64,000 nucleotides of DNA from Cunninghamia lanceolata (taxonomy: Eukaryota > Streptophyta > Pinopsida > Cupressales > Cupressaceae): positions 2,542,001-2,606,000 of the forward strand of contig BSBN01000829.1 of assembly GCA_027924645.1 (NCBI GenBank). Reading direction: 5' to 3'. This document shows, in pieces, positions 15,201 through 27,200 of the stretch. Below the pieces are notes generated by a model. The model was not told where the DNA came from, did not search any database, and saw only the letters and a list, made by a program, of their open reading frames with translations. Made by a program: the position numbers and the translations under genes. How positions within the stretch are numbered: the first letter of the stretch is position 1; every line of letters starts with the position of its first letter.

Positions 15201-18200
15201 GGCCGGTCGCCTTCACAAGGCCAGCAGAGAAGCGGCTCTGCCAAGTACTCTCGCCTTCACTCTCAACCTCCTCGTCGCGGCTCTCACCCTCACCGACATG
15301 GTCATCCTCTCCCCCTCCGCGGGCTACCCTGGGGTGGCCTTCTAGCAGAGCTCCGGGGGGAGGAAGCAGAGACTCTAGGTGGCCTTCAGGTGGTTCCACT
15401 CCTGGCGGCAGTTCTGGTTGGCCCACGGGTGATTCTAAATGGGTCCCGCATTTGAATCTGGCAATTTCACCTCGCCGTGAAGAAAATGCTACAAAAAAAG
15501 AAAAGGATGACGATGGCTGGGCTACTCCTGACGTCATCCCAGAACCGGTTGCTGTTTGGGGCAACCCGGATGACAAGGATCCTCCATCTACTGGCATTGT
15601 TCTGGCTGCTTAATGGCCTTTTTTATACTGTTTCTGTTATGTTTTTTTAGTTCTAGGCTTAGGCCATGACATTATGACTTTCTGGGTGCTACCCATGTGA
15701 CTTCGGGGTGTGCCTTTTAACCACCCACCGTTTTCTATGGATATGTGTACTCTATTTTCTTATTAATATTGATATGGTCGCTTAATCATCAAAAAAACAA
15801 AAATAAAAATAAATATATATAATATATTTATAGGCTGTAAATATTATTGTAGTAAATTATAAATTATAAATTATATATTTACAACCCATAAATACTAGAT
15901 TATAAATAAACAACAAAGCTCTTCAAGGATGGTCTACAAAGGAACAACATGGAAACCTTCAACTTTTATTTAAATCATTATGCAGACCTATTATCCCCAG
16001 CCCATGTAGAACGTGTCAGCGAAGTGTCAGAAGGTTTACGCTTCCTCATGCATTTGAAAATGCCAAGTAACTAATGTATATCATGCACGCTCTTTCTTAA
16101 GAGCTTTGTTGTTTGTATTTTTTCCAGTCGGTTTTTAATGAAAGGGAGCTACCCCCTTGGTAGCAGCTTATCTATCAGATATATATATATATATATAATA
16201 TTTCTGATTTTAGGCTGCAAATATGTATATACTTCTGATAACGAATCCACACCAAAAAAAAATTGACCGAATCTGCGAATCAAACCCACGAATCTAAACC
16301 CGAATTAGTACCAGTATCGATAACTTAGTTAATAATAAGACTAATTCTTTTTTAAAAAGGTGTAATCCAGGATTAGATTAGAAATAGAATAAGTTTTTCT
16401 TTTCTTTGCTTTTCTTTTCAATGTCATTTTGAGCTTATTGGAAATCATTTGCAAGGTTTGCTTACCAAATGTGTTTTAAATCTGAAAACATTACAATGTT
16501 TTTGTTAAGCATTGGAAATCAATCCTGAAGGTAGTTTGTTAAAACCATGCAAATTTCTTTGCTTTTGTTCTTCCCCTTTGTGGGGCCTTTCTAGGTTTCT
16601 CTTTCTAGAACTTTCTATTGTAAACTATTGTACTCTTGTGTCCCATTGACCTACATTTGGTCATCCATGGACATTAATATAATTTCTTTCTTTCTTTCTT
16701 GAGTCACCAGTTGTTAATTTTCAGACCATGGAAAGCAGATTATGCACTCAAAAAAATTGATCCTACCCCATTTGCAAAACCCTCAGCAAGTGTTGTGCCT
16801 TATGAACCCTTCATCATAGAGCCCCTTTAGCTCATCTATTGACAAATAGGAGGTATTTTCCATAGTGCATCAAATTATGATATTTATGTCAAGATTCAAC
16901 TACGTAGTTTTTTAGTCAAACTCATTGACATATTCTATGAGTAGCGGTTCACATGAACCCATCTCTCATGAGAATGCATGGTCCACTTAGCACTCATTGC
17001 ATCTAGATGATGCTCACAAGAGTGAAGAATCACAACTTCCCAGGAGGTCACCCATCCCAATACTACTCTGACTCAAGCGTGCTTATCCATGGAGTTTACC
17101 CCAAGATTAAACCCATTTAGCTTGCTACCCCATGTAATATCATTCAACCATGCCCTATCCAAACTATCCCCCTCTTCCATTGAGGACAGACTATCCAATA
17201 TTCAAATGGAAATATGGGTTCCTCTACCAGGTGTTCCAACCTTTCTATCGTTGTTAGGTGGGCCCCTTGGTCAAAATTCGAATCAAAACAAATGCTTTCA
17301 AGGTGATTTCACCATTCCCATTTCTGACATATTGGCGCATATAAGTCTTCCAAGGCGGGCGAGCCGGGGGCGTTGTGCCTTATGAACCATTCATTATAGA
17401 GCCCCTTTAGCTCATCCATTGACAAGTAGGAGGTATTTTCCATAGTGTGTCAAATTATGATATTTATATCAGGATTCAACTGCATAGTTTTTGAGTAAAA
17501 CTCATTGAACCATGTTTCATGAGTAACTATTCACACGAACCCATGTCTCATGAGAATGAATGCTCCACTTAGCACTCATTGCATCTGGGTGATGCTCACA
17601 AGGGTGAAGCATCGAGAATGAATGGTTCATAAGGCACAACACTTGCTAAAAGTTTTGCAAATGGGGTAGCAAGCTAAGGGGGTTTAGTCTTGGGGGAAAC
17701 TCCAAAGTTAAGCGTGCTTGAGTCAGAGTAGTATTGGGATGGGTGACCTCCCGAGAAGTCCTGATGCTTCACCCCTGTGAGCATCAACTAGATGCAATGA
17801 GTGCTAACTGGACCATTCATTATCATGAGAGATGGGTTCATGTGAACTGCTACTCATGAAATATGGGTTAATGAGTTTGACTCAAAAACTACGCAGTTGA
17901 ATGCTAATATAAATTGTTAGAAATGAAGGTAAACAACTATCAATGAAAATCTAATTACAATTGTAATATAGATATTTATTTGTGCAAAACCAAAATAGAG
18001 ATAGTATGAAATCAACACAAAGAAATAACGGAACAAAAGATCAAACACATAACACAGTGTTTACGTGGAGAAACCCTTTCGAGAAAAAACTCCACACAAG
18101 AAGAGATGCACTAGCCTGTATTAACTTCAGAAGAAATTACAATACAACACTATTAATCTCCTCTTCTGTTTTCAATCCAGCAGCGCCTATTTTTCCAATC

Positions 18201-21200
18201 TCAACTCTTTTCTACAACATAGCCCTAATACAATATCCTCAAAAAGGGGTTGCCGTCTAAGGTAAGAAAAGCCAACATAACCTCTATTGTCATATCTGTG
18301 ACCTAATGATGAACGGTCCAGATTTACAATGGAAATTTATATATAAAATGTAGCTTCTACGAGCATTGCCACAGGACCCCCGTCAAGGAGTGCAACCCCC
18401 GACCCCCCCGCTGGGGGGGTGAGTCCCCTACACACACACACACACACACCCCCCTCCGAATAACCTAATCAAACATGCGGCTAAAACAAGATCGCTACTT
18501 GGTGAATACTTCTTCCCTTATTGAAATTTATAAATAATATTAGGAGTAATTAATTACATAGGATTTACAAGGTTGATGGCACCTTAATCCTAACATAAAT
18601 ATCATAATTTAACACATTGCAGAAAATACCTCCTACTTGTCAATGGATGAGCTAAAGGGGCTCTATAATGAATGGTTCATAAGGCATAACACTTGCTCAA
18701 AGTTTGGCAATTGGGGTAGCAAGCTAGATGGGTTTAATCTCAGGGGAAACTCCATGGTTAAAAGCGCTTCAGTCGGAGTAGTACTGGGATGGCTGACCTC
18801 TCGGGAAGTCTTGATGCTTCACCCTTGTGAGCATCACCTAGATGCAATGAGTGCTAGGTGGACCATTCGTTCTCATGAGTGTTGGGTTCGTATGAACCAC
18901 TACTCATGAAATATGGGTCAATGAGTTTCACTAAAAAACTACGCAACTAAATCCTGATATAAATATCATTATAGACTCTCAACTACTTTGATTACGAGTT
19001 ATTTGTTGTTAGACTAGGTTGCTTGATTAGTTAGACTAGTTGATTGATCAGTCAAAGAGTTCTACTCTAGTGAGTTGTAAGCTTAACTTGGAACTTTACT
19101 TGACACCTCATCTAGTTTCTCTTAGTTAGATTCATAGTGCACTTGTCTGTTTAAAGGGCACATATTCTAATTTTATTGATGATGCATATAGTTCCTTTTT
19201 TAAAATTTCATTGCAGTGCAGTTCTCTTCAGTTTTAGTAAAAGATAGATACACTATTGAGACTTCAGATCTGTGTGTATTTACTGTTCATATTTTCAGGA
19301 GTATGTATTTGTACTTAAATATGGTGTTTTGATTGGAGTTTTTTATTTAAGCTCTTTCTAGTTAGGATCAAATTTTCTGAGTGCATAATCTGCTTTCCAT
19401 GGTCTGAATATTTACACCCGGTGACTCAAGAAAGAAAGAAATTATATTAATGACTTTCAGAATAATTAAATTAAAGTTGTCCTCGGTTTTAACATTATAT
19501 TTTAAAGTTGACAACTTAAAGGTGTTCTTTTCTAGTGTTGAGCGCTTGGTGAAAAAAGATTATTTTATTCTTTTGAGTGAGTGCCCCACTTTAGTGGGAA
19601 ATAAATACACATGAAGCCCATAATGCAATATTATATTTTATTTATCCTTGGCATGCACAGGAAGATATAAAATAGAGTTTTGAATGCTCATGGGAGTTTA
19701 TGGATTTTCTGATTAAAATTTCAGTGGAGAGCTTCAAGCTTGGTCCTGTGAGGTTGCATCCCTCATTCTTCTTTTGGTTTCGGTTGTGGAAAACCAACCC
19801 TAGCTGGAATATCTCGTGATTTTATCTCAGAAATCACAAGGAGCTTCAATGGAGTCCAGTTGCAGTGAATTTTGGTTTGAATATTTTTGATGTGTTTTGA
19901 TGTTGATTGGAGTCGAGTTGTTTCAGAATATTTTTTGTGAGATTTAATGATGGTTTTGTGTTAGTGGTTGAAGGAGATTTCCCTCTATTGGGCCGTACCA
20001 TCTTCCTATAGGCAGCTGTACAAATTGCTTGCTGTGTTGATATACTTGAAGGAAAGGCTGGGAATTTGCATTGGTAATTCCTATTGTACCTAGACGCCCA
20101 TGTTAGAAGAGATTTTGGAGACTTAACAAGCAGATATGACAAATACCAGCAGGCCGTACACCTAGAACTGGTCGTACCAATGCAAGGAGGGGACATGAGG
20201 GTAAAAGAGGTAAATCGCCCCTTTGGGAGCCTAATTTGCTATGAAAGGAGACGCCTAGGGCAGTAATACCTGTCTATGGTGGTTTTGGTGTGGATTTTGC
20301 AGTGTTTGTGGAGTTATGGGGAATTTTAAATGTTTCTGTGCATTTCCAGATTTCTGATTTTTGTATCAGACTTGTGTTTTCTGCTATCAAAATTCAGAGG
20401 TGTAGCATCAATGTTTGAGAGTCATTACATCTATCTCCAGTAACAGAGCTTAGCTTCATGGGTATGCTTCTGGGTGTTGTCTAAGGTGACTTCTTCACTC
20501 TCTTATTCTGATTTTGTTGCTACAGCAGAGATAACTGGTAAGAATCAGAGTTTTATAATTATTGCAGTGTGCCCTAACCCCTTGTGTTACTGTTATTAGT
20601 TGCAATATTTATGAATGTAACCCTGGATGGTATTACCGCCAGTGGAGTAGTTGTTTTCTGCTCATTTCTCACCCACTAGATAAGTGGTCTAATTGTTAAT
20701 GGCTTCCCGTTGAATAAGTGGATGTGCCTAACTTTACTTTCAGTTTTCCCCACTGAATAAGTGGTGATTCCCACGATTAAGTGGATACCCGCTACGTAAG
20801 GGGATGCCCACTGAATAAGTGGAAAATTGTTATTATTGCATGTTGGTTTGAAATGCTAACTCGGAAGCACTTATATGCTCTCACCTGGCCCACATAGGGA
20901 GCTAGGTGATCAAAAGAGTGTGGAAGAACTTAAGCATTGCATCTTCCTCTTTGCGTGGAACTTTGAAAAAAAAAAACTAGGGTGACCATTACAAAAGTTC
21001 TAGGAAGAGAAACCTAGAAAGGCACCACAAAGGGGAAGAACAAAAGCAAAGAAATCTGCACGGTTTTAACAAACTACCTTCAGGATTGATTTCCAATGCT
21101 TAACAGAAACACGTTAACATTTTCAGATTTAAAACACATCTATCTGGTAAGAAAACATCGCAAATGATTTCCAATAAGCTCAAAAGGGCATTGAAAAGAA

Positions 21201-24200
21201 AGAAAAGAAAAACTTATTCTATTTCTACACCACTTATTTGTGTAAGCATGGCTCAAAATTTTGTATGTGTAGTGTTTCCCATGAGATCACCCATCCTAGG
21301 GATACTCTTAATTGTAGGAATTTTACTAGCTTTAGAGACAATGCTCTTTAAGGGTAGGGCATGTTATAGACCTAGGCAAAACATATTATTAGACTTTGAA
21401 GTTTTAGTCCCTAGTCTTATTGTTATCATTTGTCATGTTCAATCATGTGTTAGTCATGGGTTAGTTAAGATTATCCTTTCCCACTGCATATATATTGAGG
21501 GAAAGCCCTAAAAAATGTATCTCTTTCAATCTTATTTTGGGAGAGCTACCAATGTGTGAGTATTCTTGTGTTACAACTAGACTCCCAGGTGCAATCAATC
21601 TCAAGTGAATAGGCGCCCTCATTTTGCATAATGTTTTTTGTTGTTCCATATTTTCTATGTTTGTTTTTCTCTGAATTATTTAGAAACTCAACCTGAATTA
21701 TTTAAGAACTCAAAACAAACCTTCCAACTGATGGAGTTTCCAAGAGTGTGCACAAGGAATTTCTCCTAAAGGAGCAAGTTCAAGTTGAAATACAACTCCT
21801 TATCCACACCCCATGGGCCATATGATGAATGGAAAGGATTTTCTTGCCAACTTTGCTACTAGTTGAGAATACGATGGCAGCCATTGAAGACTCTAATCCT
21901 TTGGATGTGTAATTCAAGAAACGTAATTAGCAAATGTCTTCATACTACGTAAATAGAAGTAGTGAATTTATTACTATCAACAGGTTTATTCTTCATTAGT
22001 TTACCTTCTTATATAATGGTATCTAGTTTCTTGGGATGAAGCTTCAAATCTCAATTTGTTAAATTATTGTACTTCTTAGCACAAATCTCAACGTTCTTTA
22101 GTGCTTAGTTACTTTTTCCAATTTCTCTCTTTACACTACTACTTCCCCATTAAAACCAAATGTGTTTTTTAAATTCCATTGACCTACTTCGGTCATTTGT
22201 TGACATTAATTTAATTTCTTTCTTTCTTTCTTTTTTCTTTGTAGCGAATCAAATTTTCCATACAACTCTCCTTTCAAGTGTCTGCATATCTACTATAATC
22301 TGAAATTGCTAGTTTTTCAAGAAAAGCATTAATTATATTCAAATAAAAACAAGCACTACATGCAAACATATATTATAGATATAAATTGCTTACAATCTAT
22401 TTTTTCATCTATAGGAGCATTTGGGTGGAACACAGAGATAGCCCGTGCAAACTCTTCAAAGTGTAAGATGCCCTCATGTTTTGTGTCGAACAAGTCAAAA
22501 ACCTACATGCACAATACTAAGATATTTAGAAAAAAGTTACTGGACATAAAAGCATATTTGAAAAAATAAAGATAAGATCACTTGAAAGAAAAAAAAATAA
22601 CTCAACATGAACAAAGAAATTTTGAAGGAAAAATACCAGTCTGTTATTATTTTGATTCTAGATAACAGGATAAGTTATACCTTGCAAGGCGTAGCAAGCA
22701 TTTGAGGCTTTGACATAAAAAGAAATTAGCTACTGTATCAATGAAATTTTAATTCATAACTATGAAGAATAGGCATTTGAAAAGAACAAACCAAAACTGC
22801 AGGAAACTGCAAGTAGGACACAGGTACGAGAAAGGGAATGCATATGCTTCTGTAAATTCTCATGAGACATGATTGCTATTAAAATTTAAAATTAGGGTTG
22901 TAAGAAGAAAGAGAACAATTTTTAACATCCAAAATACAAAATTACAGCATACAGGATCAAATCAAATACTTTCAACTTGTTCACAAAATCCCAAATCTTA
23001 GAAAAATCACAATTAGCCTGCAAACCATATAAGGCTTGTTGTCTATTTCAGACAATTTAAACATTTTGCACAATAAAACTTGAAAGTAGATAAAGCACAT
23101 ACACAAGGACCACTCACCCGCTAAATCTATAGGAGCATTTTATAGACAAATAATTATGGTTCATAATTAAACAGCATACATCAATAATCTACCATCCAAA
23201 GTCATAGTAGGAATTTTCTTGGGGAGAGGATGTAGTGCCCCATCAGATGGGCCTGTTGAAACATTATCTTCTTCAACATTTGTATTTATTATTTCTCAAA
23301 CTTCCTCCTTTGGGGCAGTTCAGAGCCCTGATGAATTTATTACTGATATGTACCATATTCAAATGGAAACAAGAAGTTTCTCGGGTATGAGAGACAAGGA
23401 CTGAAACAGAGACCAAAAAACAGGGTATTAGGGTACTTGAAGATGACAAGATACAAAAATACACAGGGACACAAAAATCAATTAAAAATATATAAATTCT
23501 GAATTTTAGTGTTAAATATATAGCCTATAGTTTATTAGCACAAGCTATGAATATTGTTAAAGCTCACCTGCTCATAGATATTTTGAGCCTTATTGTTTTA
23601 ACTTTTTAGCCCAAGCCATTCACCTATCAACAATATCAGGTCCTTTATTGGCTGTCTCACAGTGATCGATTGCAACATCAATCCTATTCTGGACTCCTAT
23701 TCTAATGTAGACTTAGGACCGCACCAACAAAGGTCTGCAATTGCTTTCTCTTCATGATTGATGTCTACAGCACAGAAATGGCATGGCCAATTATAGTATT
23801 TATAACATTTCTCATATTTGTACTATCTATAATTCACATTAATATGCCTTCAAGCATGTGTAAGAATACCTTTCGACTCTTTGAGGTTCAGCCCCAACAT
23901 ACAGAATTTTGTAACCATATTTAGCATATAGTCTAATTTTGGAGTTTTTTTCTTTTTTAGGCCCTCCCATGCCAGTATTACAGTATTAAAGTCCCATTTA
24001 CCTGCTTTAATCACTAGTAAACATTAATATAATTTATTTATTTCTTTCTTCTTCTTAGTACAACATAGGCTTGACAAGAAAATTTCTGCTACAGAAACAG
24101 TATATTTTCATTAGTAAAATACATGCCACTTACTCTTGTCAACCAATTGCTAGCACTTAACAAATAAATCAATGTTATTAATGACATTTACAAAACTTCT

Positions 24201-27200
24201 ATAGGAAATTCCCTGATTTCAAGGAATGGTTCCATGAGTGGTATAGAGGAACTAGGAAACGTCAGTTGAAGTCATTTGACATTTGGAGACGTCCCCATAT
24301 CTGTCTCCACGATGCGGACAAGTTTCCATTATGGCAACAATATAATGGGTTAGGGTACAAGTTTACAGGTATTATGTTTTTAATATTTGATTTCCCTTAT
24401 ATTTGATATAATTGGTATCTTTAATTGATACTCCAAATTAAACCTCATAATGATCATCAATGATTGTGCTCATTTAACTTAACAATGTTTTTCTCCTAAT
24501 TTAATTGTATCAATACATACTTCTTATTCAACAAATTCTTACTCTCTTCATCAACTTTTTCCTTCTCCTTGATTAATGATTGGTAAATTCCTTATCTTTT
24601 CATTTTAAATGCTTAAATTATATTGAGAATGGCTATGAAATGGGAGATTTCATCATCATTCTCTTCTGAATTTCCTTCCATAAACCATTTGCCTAGGTTT
24701 AGTTTATCCCAAGTTATATCTTTTGTAAATTCAAAATCTCAACTATACAAAAAGGGCTTGCCTTGGAAAACATGAAGGCAATCCCACCTTCTAGACTATA
24801 GAAAATCCATACCTCCAAGGGTTGCCATAGATCTCACCCACGTACAAACCCCATTGATCTGATCGGCTTCTTGGCACCACACCATATCTTTCTAAGAGAA
24901 GGTTTTGGCCTTCACCCCATCACCCCAAACTTCCTTTAAGACAACAAGATCTTGAGAACAACCAGCACCTTCAACAGAAAATCTACTCAAATATTTCCAC
25001 CTTCATGCTTACATAATAGCAGTTTAGTAGAGAATAAAAGCTATCTGAAAAGGGATATTTTACCTTGGGTTAATTTCCCTATGCAAGAAATGCAGAATTG
25101 CTCGTGGTTTCAAAAAGGGAAAGTGCTAATTTACCAGTTCATGGGAGCACACATGAGCCCCATAACACTCATGACATGGGTGTATGAGCACTAGAATCCT
25201 TCAATATTCTTAACTATCAACATACCCACAATGCCCAGATGCTGCTTGATGAGGCCACAACCATCTTTCTCACTAGAGTAGAAAAGGAAAGCATCTTGAC
25301 TAGAGGCTCATAGTACATGAACGAAGTTAATTTATTCACGAAACCAAAATCCCTAGCATCCAACATCAATGATCTTCCCCCAACCACAATACTAGTTTGG
25401 TTCCCATCCCGGTTCTAACCAGTGAATTCTAGTAAGAATCATCTCTACTGAGTAACAGTAACAAATTGCATACTTCGCAATCTCGGTCTATATTTTCTGC
25501 ACTCATTTTAGTGCCCATCCCCTTAGTATGTTTTAGGCTTATTTACACCTACTTCTAGCCATTCTAGTGATCACAGAAAAACATTGCAAGCACATTAGAT
25601 CTTAGGAACCTATCCCAGACCATCCCCTAAAAGTGGGGAACTCTAGCACGAGAGGTGACCTCCTATGGGAATCAAGAAAAAGTGTGGACACAAGTGACCT
25701 CCTTTGTTAAATCAAGAAAAAGTGTTTCCACTTCTTTTTGCCCTGATCCTTACTACATTTTTTGTCAGGCATGCATCCAAAAACTTAGTATGGATTGATA
25801 TATAAGCCTCCTTTTCCCTCCAATTAGGTCATATTATGCATCATTGTGAAAACTTAGTATCCTCATCTCTCCTCCAACACATAGGGAAATTGTAGGAACA
25901 TCATCAAAGCAAGGGTGCAGCCAAGTGAAAATTTCAAATTTGGAGTTGTTTGAGCCTCTTGATCAAGCAAAGCTATTGAATCCTTGTAGTTTCCTTCTCC
26001 TCATCCACCATATCCATTTCTCTTGTTTCCCCATTTGTGAAGCCATTGGAAACATTTTCCTTCACCATAGCCATACTAAATCTGCATACACCGTCTACTG
26101 CCATCACAAGCACACACCACTTGTGGAAGATTTACTCCCTAGGGTTTTCTTTGCACCACAACAATCACCAAATCAGTAGGTCTACAAACATCCCATTTTT
26201 CCAATCACTGGTACCCTGGAGGTAGAAATACATTATCTAGGGGACTGACTTATGCAGTCTCCCAAACAGGACACTCATTTTCCTTTGTCCCCCACATTCA
26301 GATCTGAATATCTCATCATCAACAGTGAATGTGAGCAATTTGCAGGCAAGAAAAAAGTCCAAGACAAGAGATAGAGGGCCCCAGAAAGGTCACCCACACC
26401 CATCAGCACAGTAGTTATGCAGGGAAGGTCAGTTGCTCCCATCAGCATGGCAGTTGCGCCTAGATTCCAAAAAAATTACCCAGCAGTGCCCAAATTTCAC
26501 CTGCAGGCAGTTCCAGACCTCACCCCATTTTCAATCCTAGATCCATCAAATGTTAGGTGCATCTGTTCTTTTTCCGTCTTTTATTCCTCTAAGCATCTTA
26601 AATTACATGTTTCCATTACCAACTCCTATACTTATTTATTTAGATCAGATTGCAGTAGTTTCATTTCCGTATTTTCTGTTCTAAATTTGATTTATGTTAA
26701 TAAGTATAATAGAAAGAAATAATATCTCCCAAGCTTAATACACTTAGGGGATTCATAAATTTATCTTTCAAATACTATCCTTTGGCCTAACTCTTGATCT
26801 TATAATTCTAAATAATGAACCAAATGCCATTATTATAAATATAGAACAACCTCTTCAGAAAGATTGTTCTTAGGATTAGGATAAATCAAATGGGGCAGCT
26901 AGTGACTATGAGAACATCCCCTTCCAATGTTGGATTTTCCGTCTCCAAATTATCATAGAAATTAGAATACCATTCAAACAAGCATCCCTTCTCAAGCACA
27001 AACAAATCTAGGGAAGGACGTGTGAGAAGTTGTGGAATTTACATTTCAAGGAAAGGATATAGGACTCTGGAATATACATTTGAAAGAAAGGACATAGAAT
27101 CCTTCCTAAGCTAGCAAGGCCAATACTCGCAAAAGCAAGCAATTGGAGCAATGTGTAAAGTCTACCTATCTCAAATCCTTTCCAATTGAGAGCTATTATT

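Larger units (their letters stand above)
13213..15793 (+). mobile_element. 5'-truncated L1-type LINE
   Basis: Non-LTR retrotransposon ending in an A-rich tail (about 15788-15815). The 5' end falls inside the reverse transcriptase domain, as expected of 5'-truncated copies. The body is distinctly richer in GC than the AT-rich flank (13020-13210 and 15800-15905 are nearly pure A/T). Target-site duplication cannot be decided because both flanks are AT repeats. Several frameshifts and stops make it inactive. Confidence 0.9.
16760..17615 (-). repeat. 5S-derived tandem units, minus orientation
   Basis: Two partial units of about 362-364 bp lie head to tail. Unit-to-unit junctions (CTGATATAAATATCATAATTT type) fall near 17461-17480 and 16870-16890. 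Shared landmarks are GGATGAGCTAAAGGGGCTCT, GGTTCATAAGGCACAAC and GCATCACCTAGATGCAATGA. The left end stops inside a unit at GGGGTA; the right end stops at 17615 inside the 5S part. The plus-strand array begins there. Confidence 0.85.
17616..18975 (+). repeat. 5S-derived tandem units, plus orientation
   Basis: Two units: the first starts at 17616 within the leader (GAATGGTTCATAAGGCACAA) and the second spans 18596-18960, 364 bp from TAAAT to TAAAT. They are split by a solo LTR at 17915-18595. Removing the LTR restores the junction sequence seen in the other copies (ATAAATATCATAATTT). This is the mirror image of the minus array to its left. Confidence 0.85.
8579..22393 (-). other. CBL intron 4
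   Basis: 13,815 bases. 8579-10000 and 10640-13212 show no gene; 12620-12960 is richer in GC than its surroundings. 13213-15800 is a LINE, 15908-16114 a small inverted-repeat element, 16380-21310 the 5S-derived fold-back complex, and 21340-22390 AT-rich DNA with one TTTC-tailed repeat. Confidence 0.85.

Noticed and set aside
15184..15597. 137-codon minus-strand ORF
   Set aside because: Antisense of the GC-rich LINE tail; open only because of composition.
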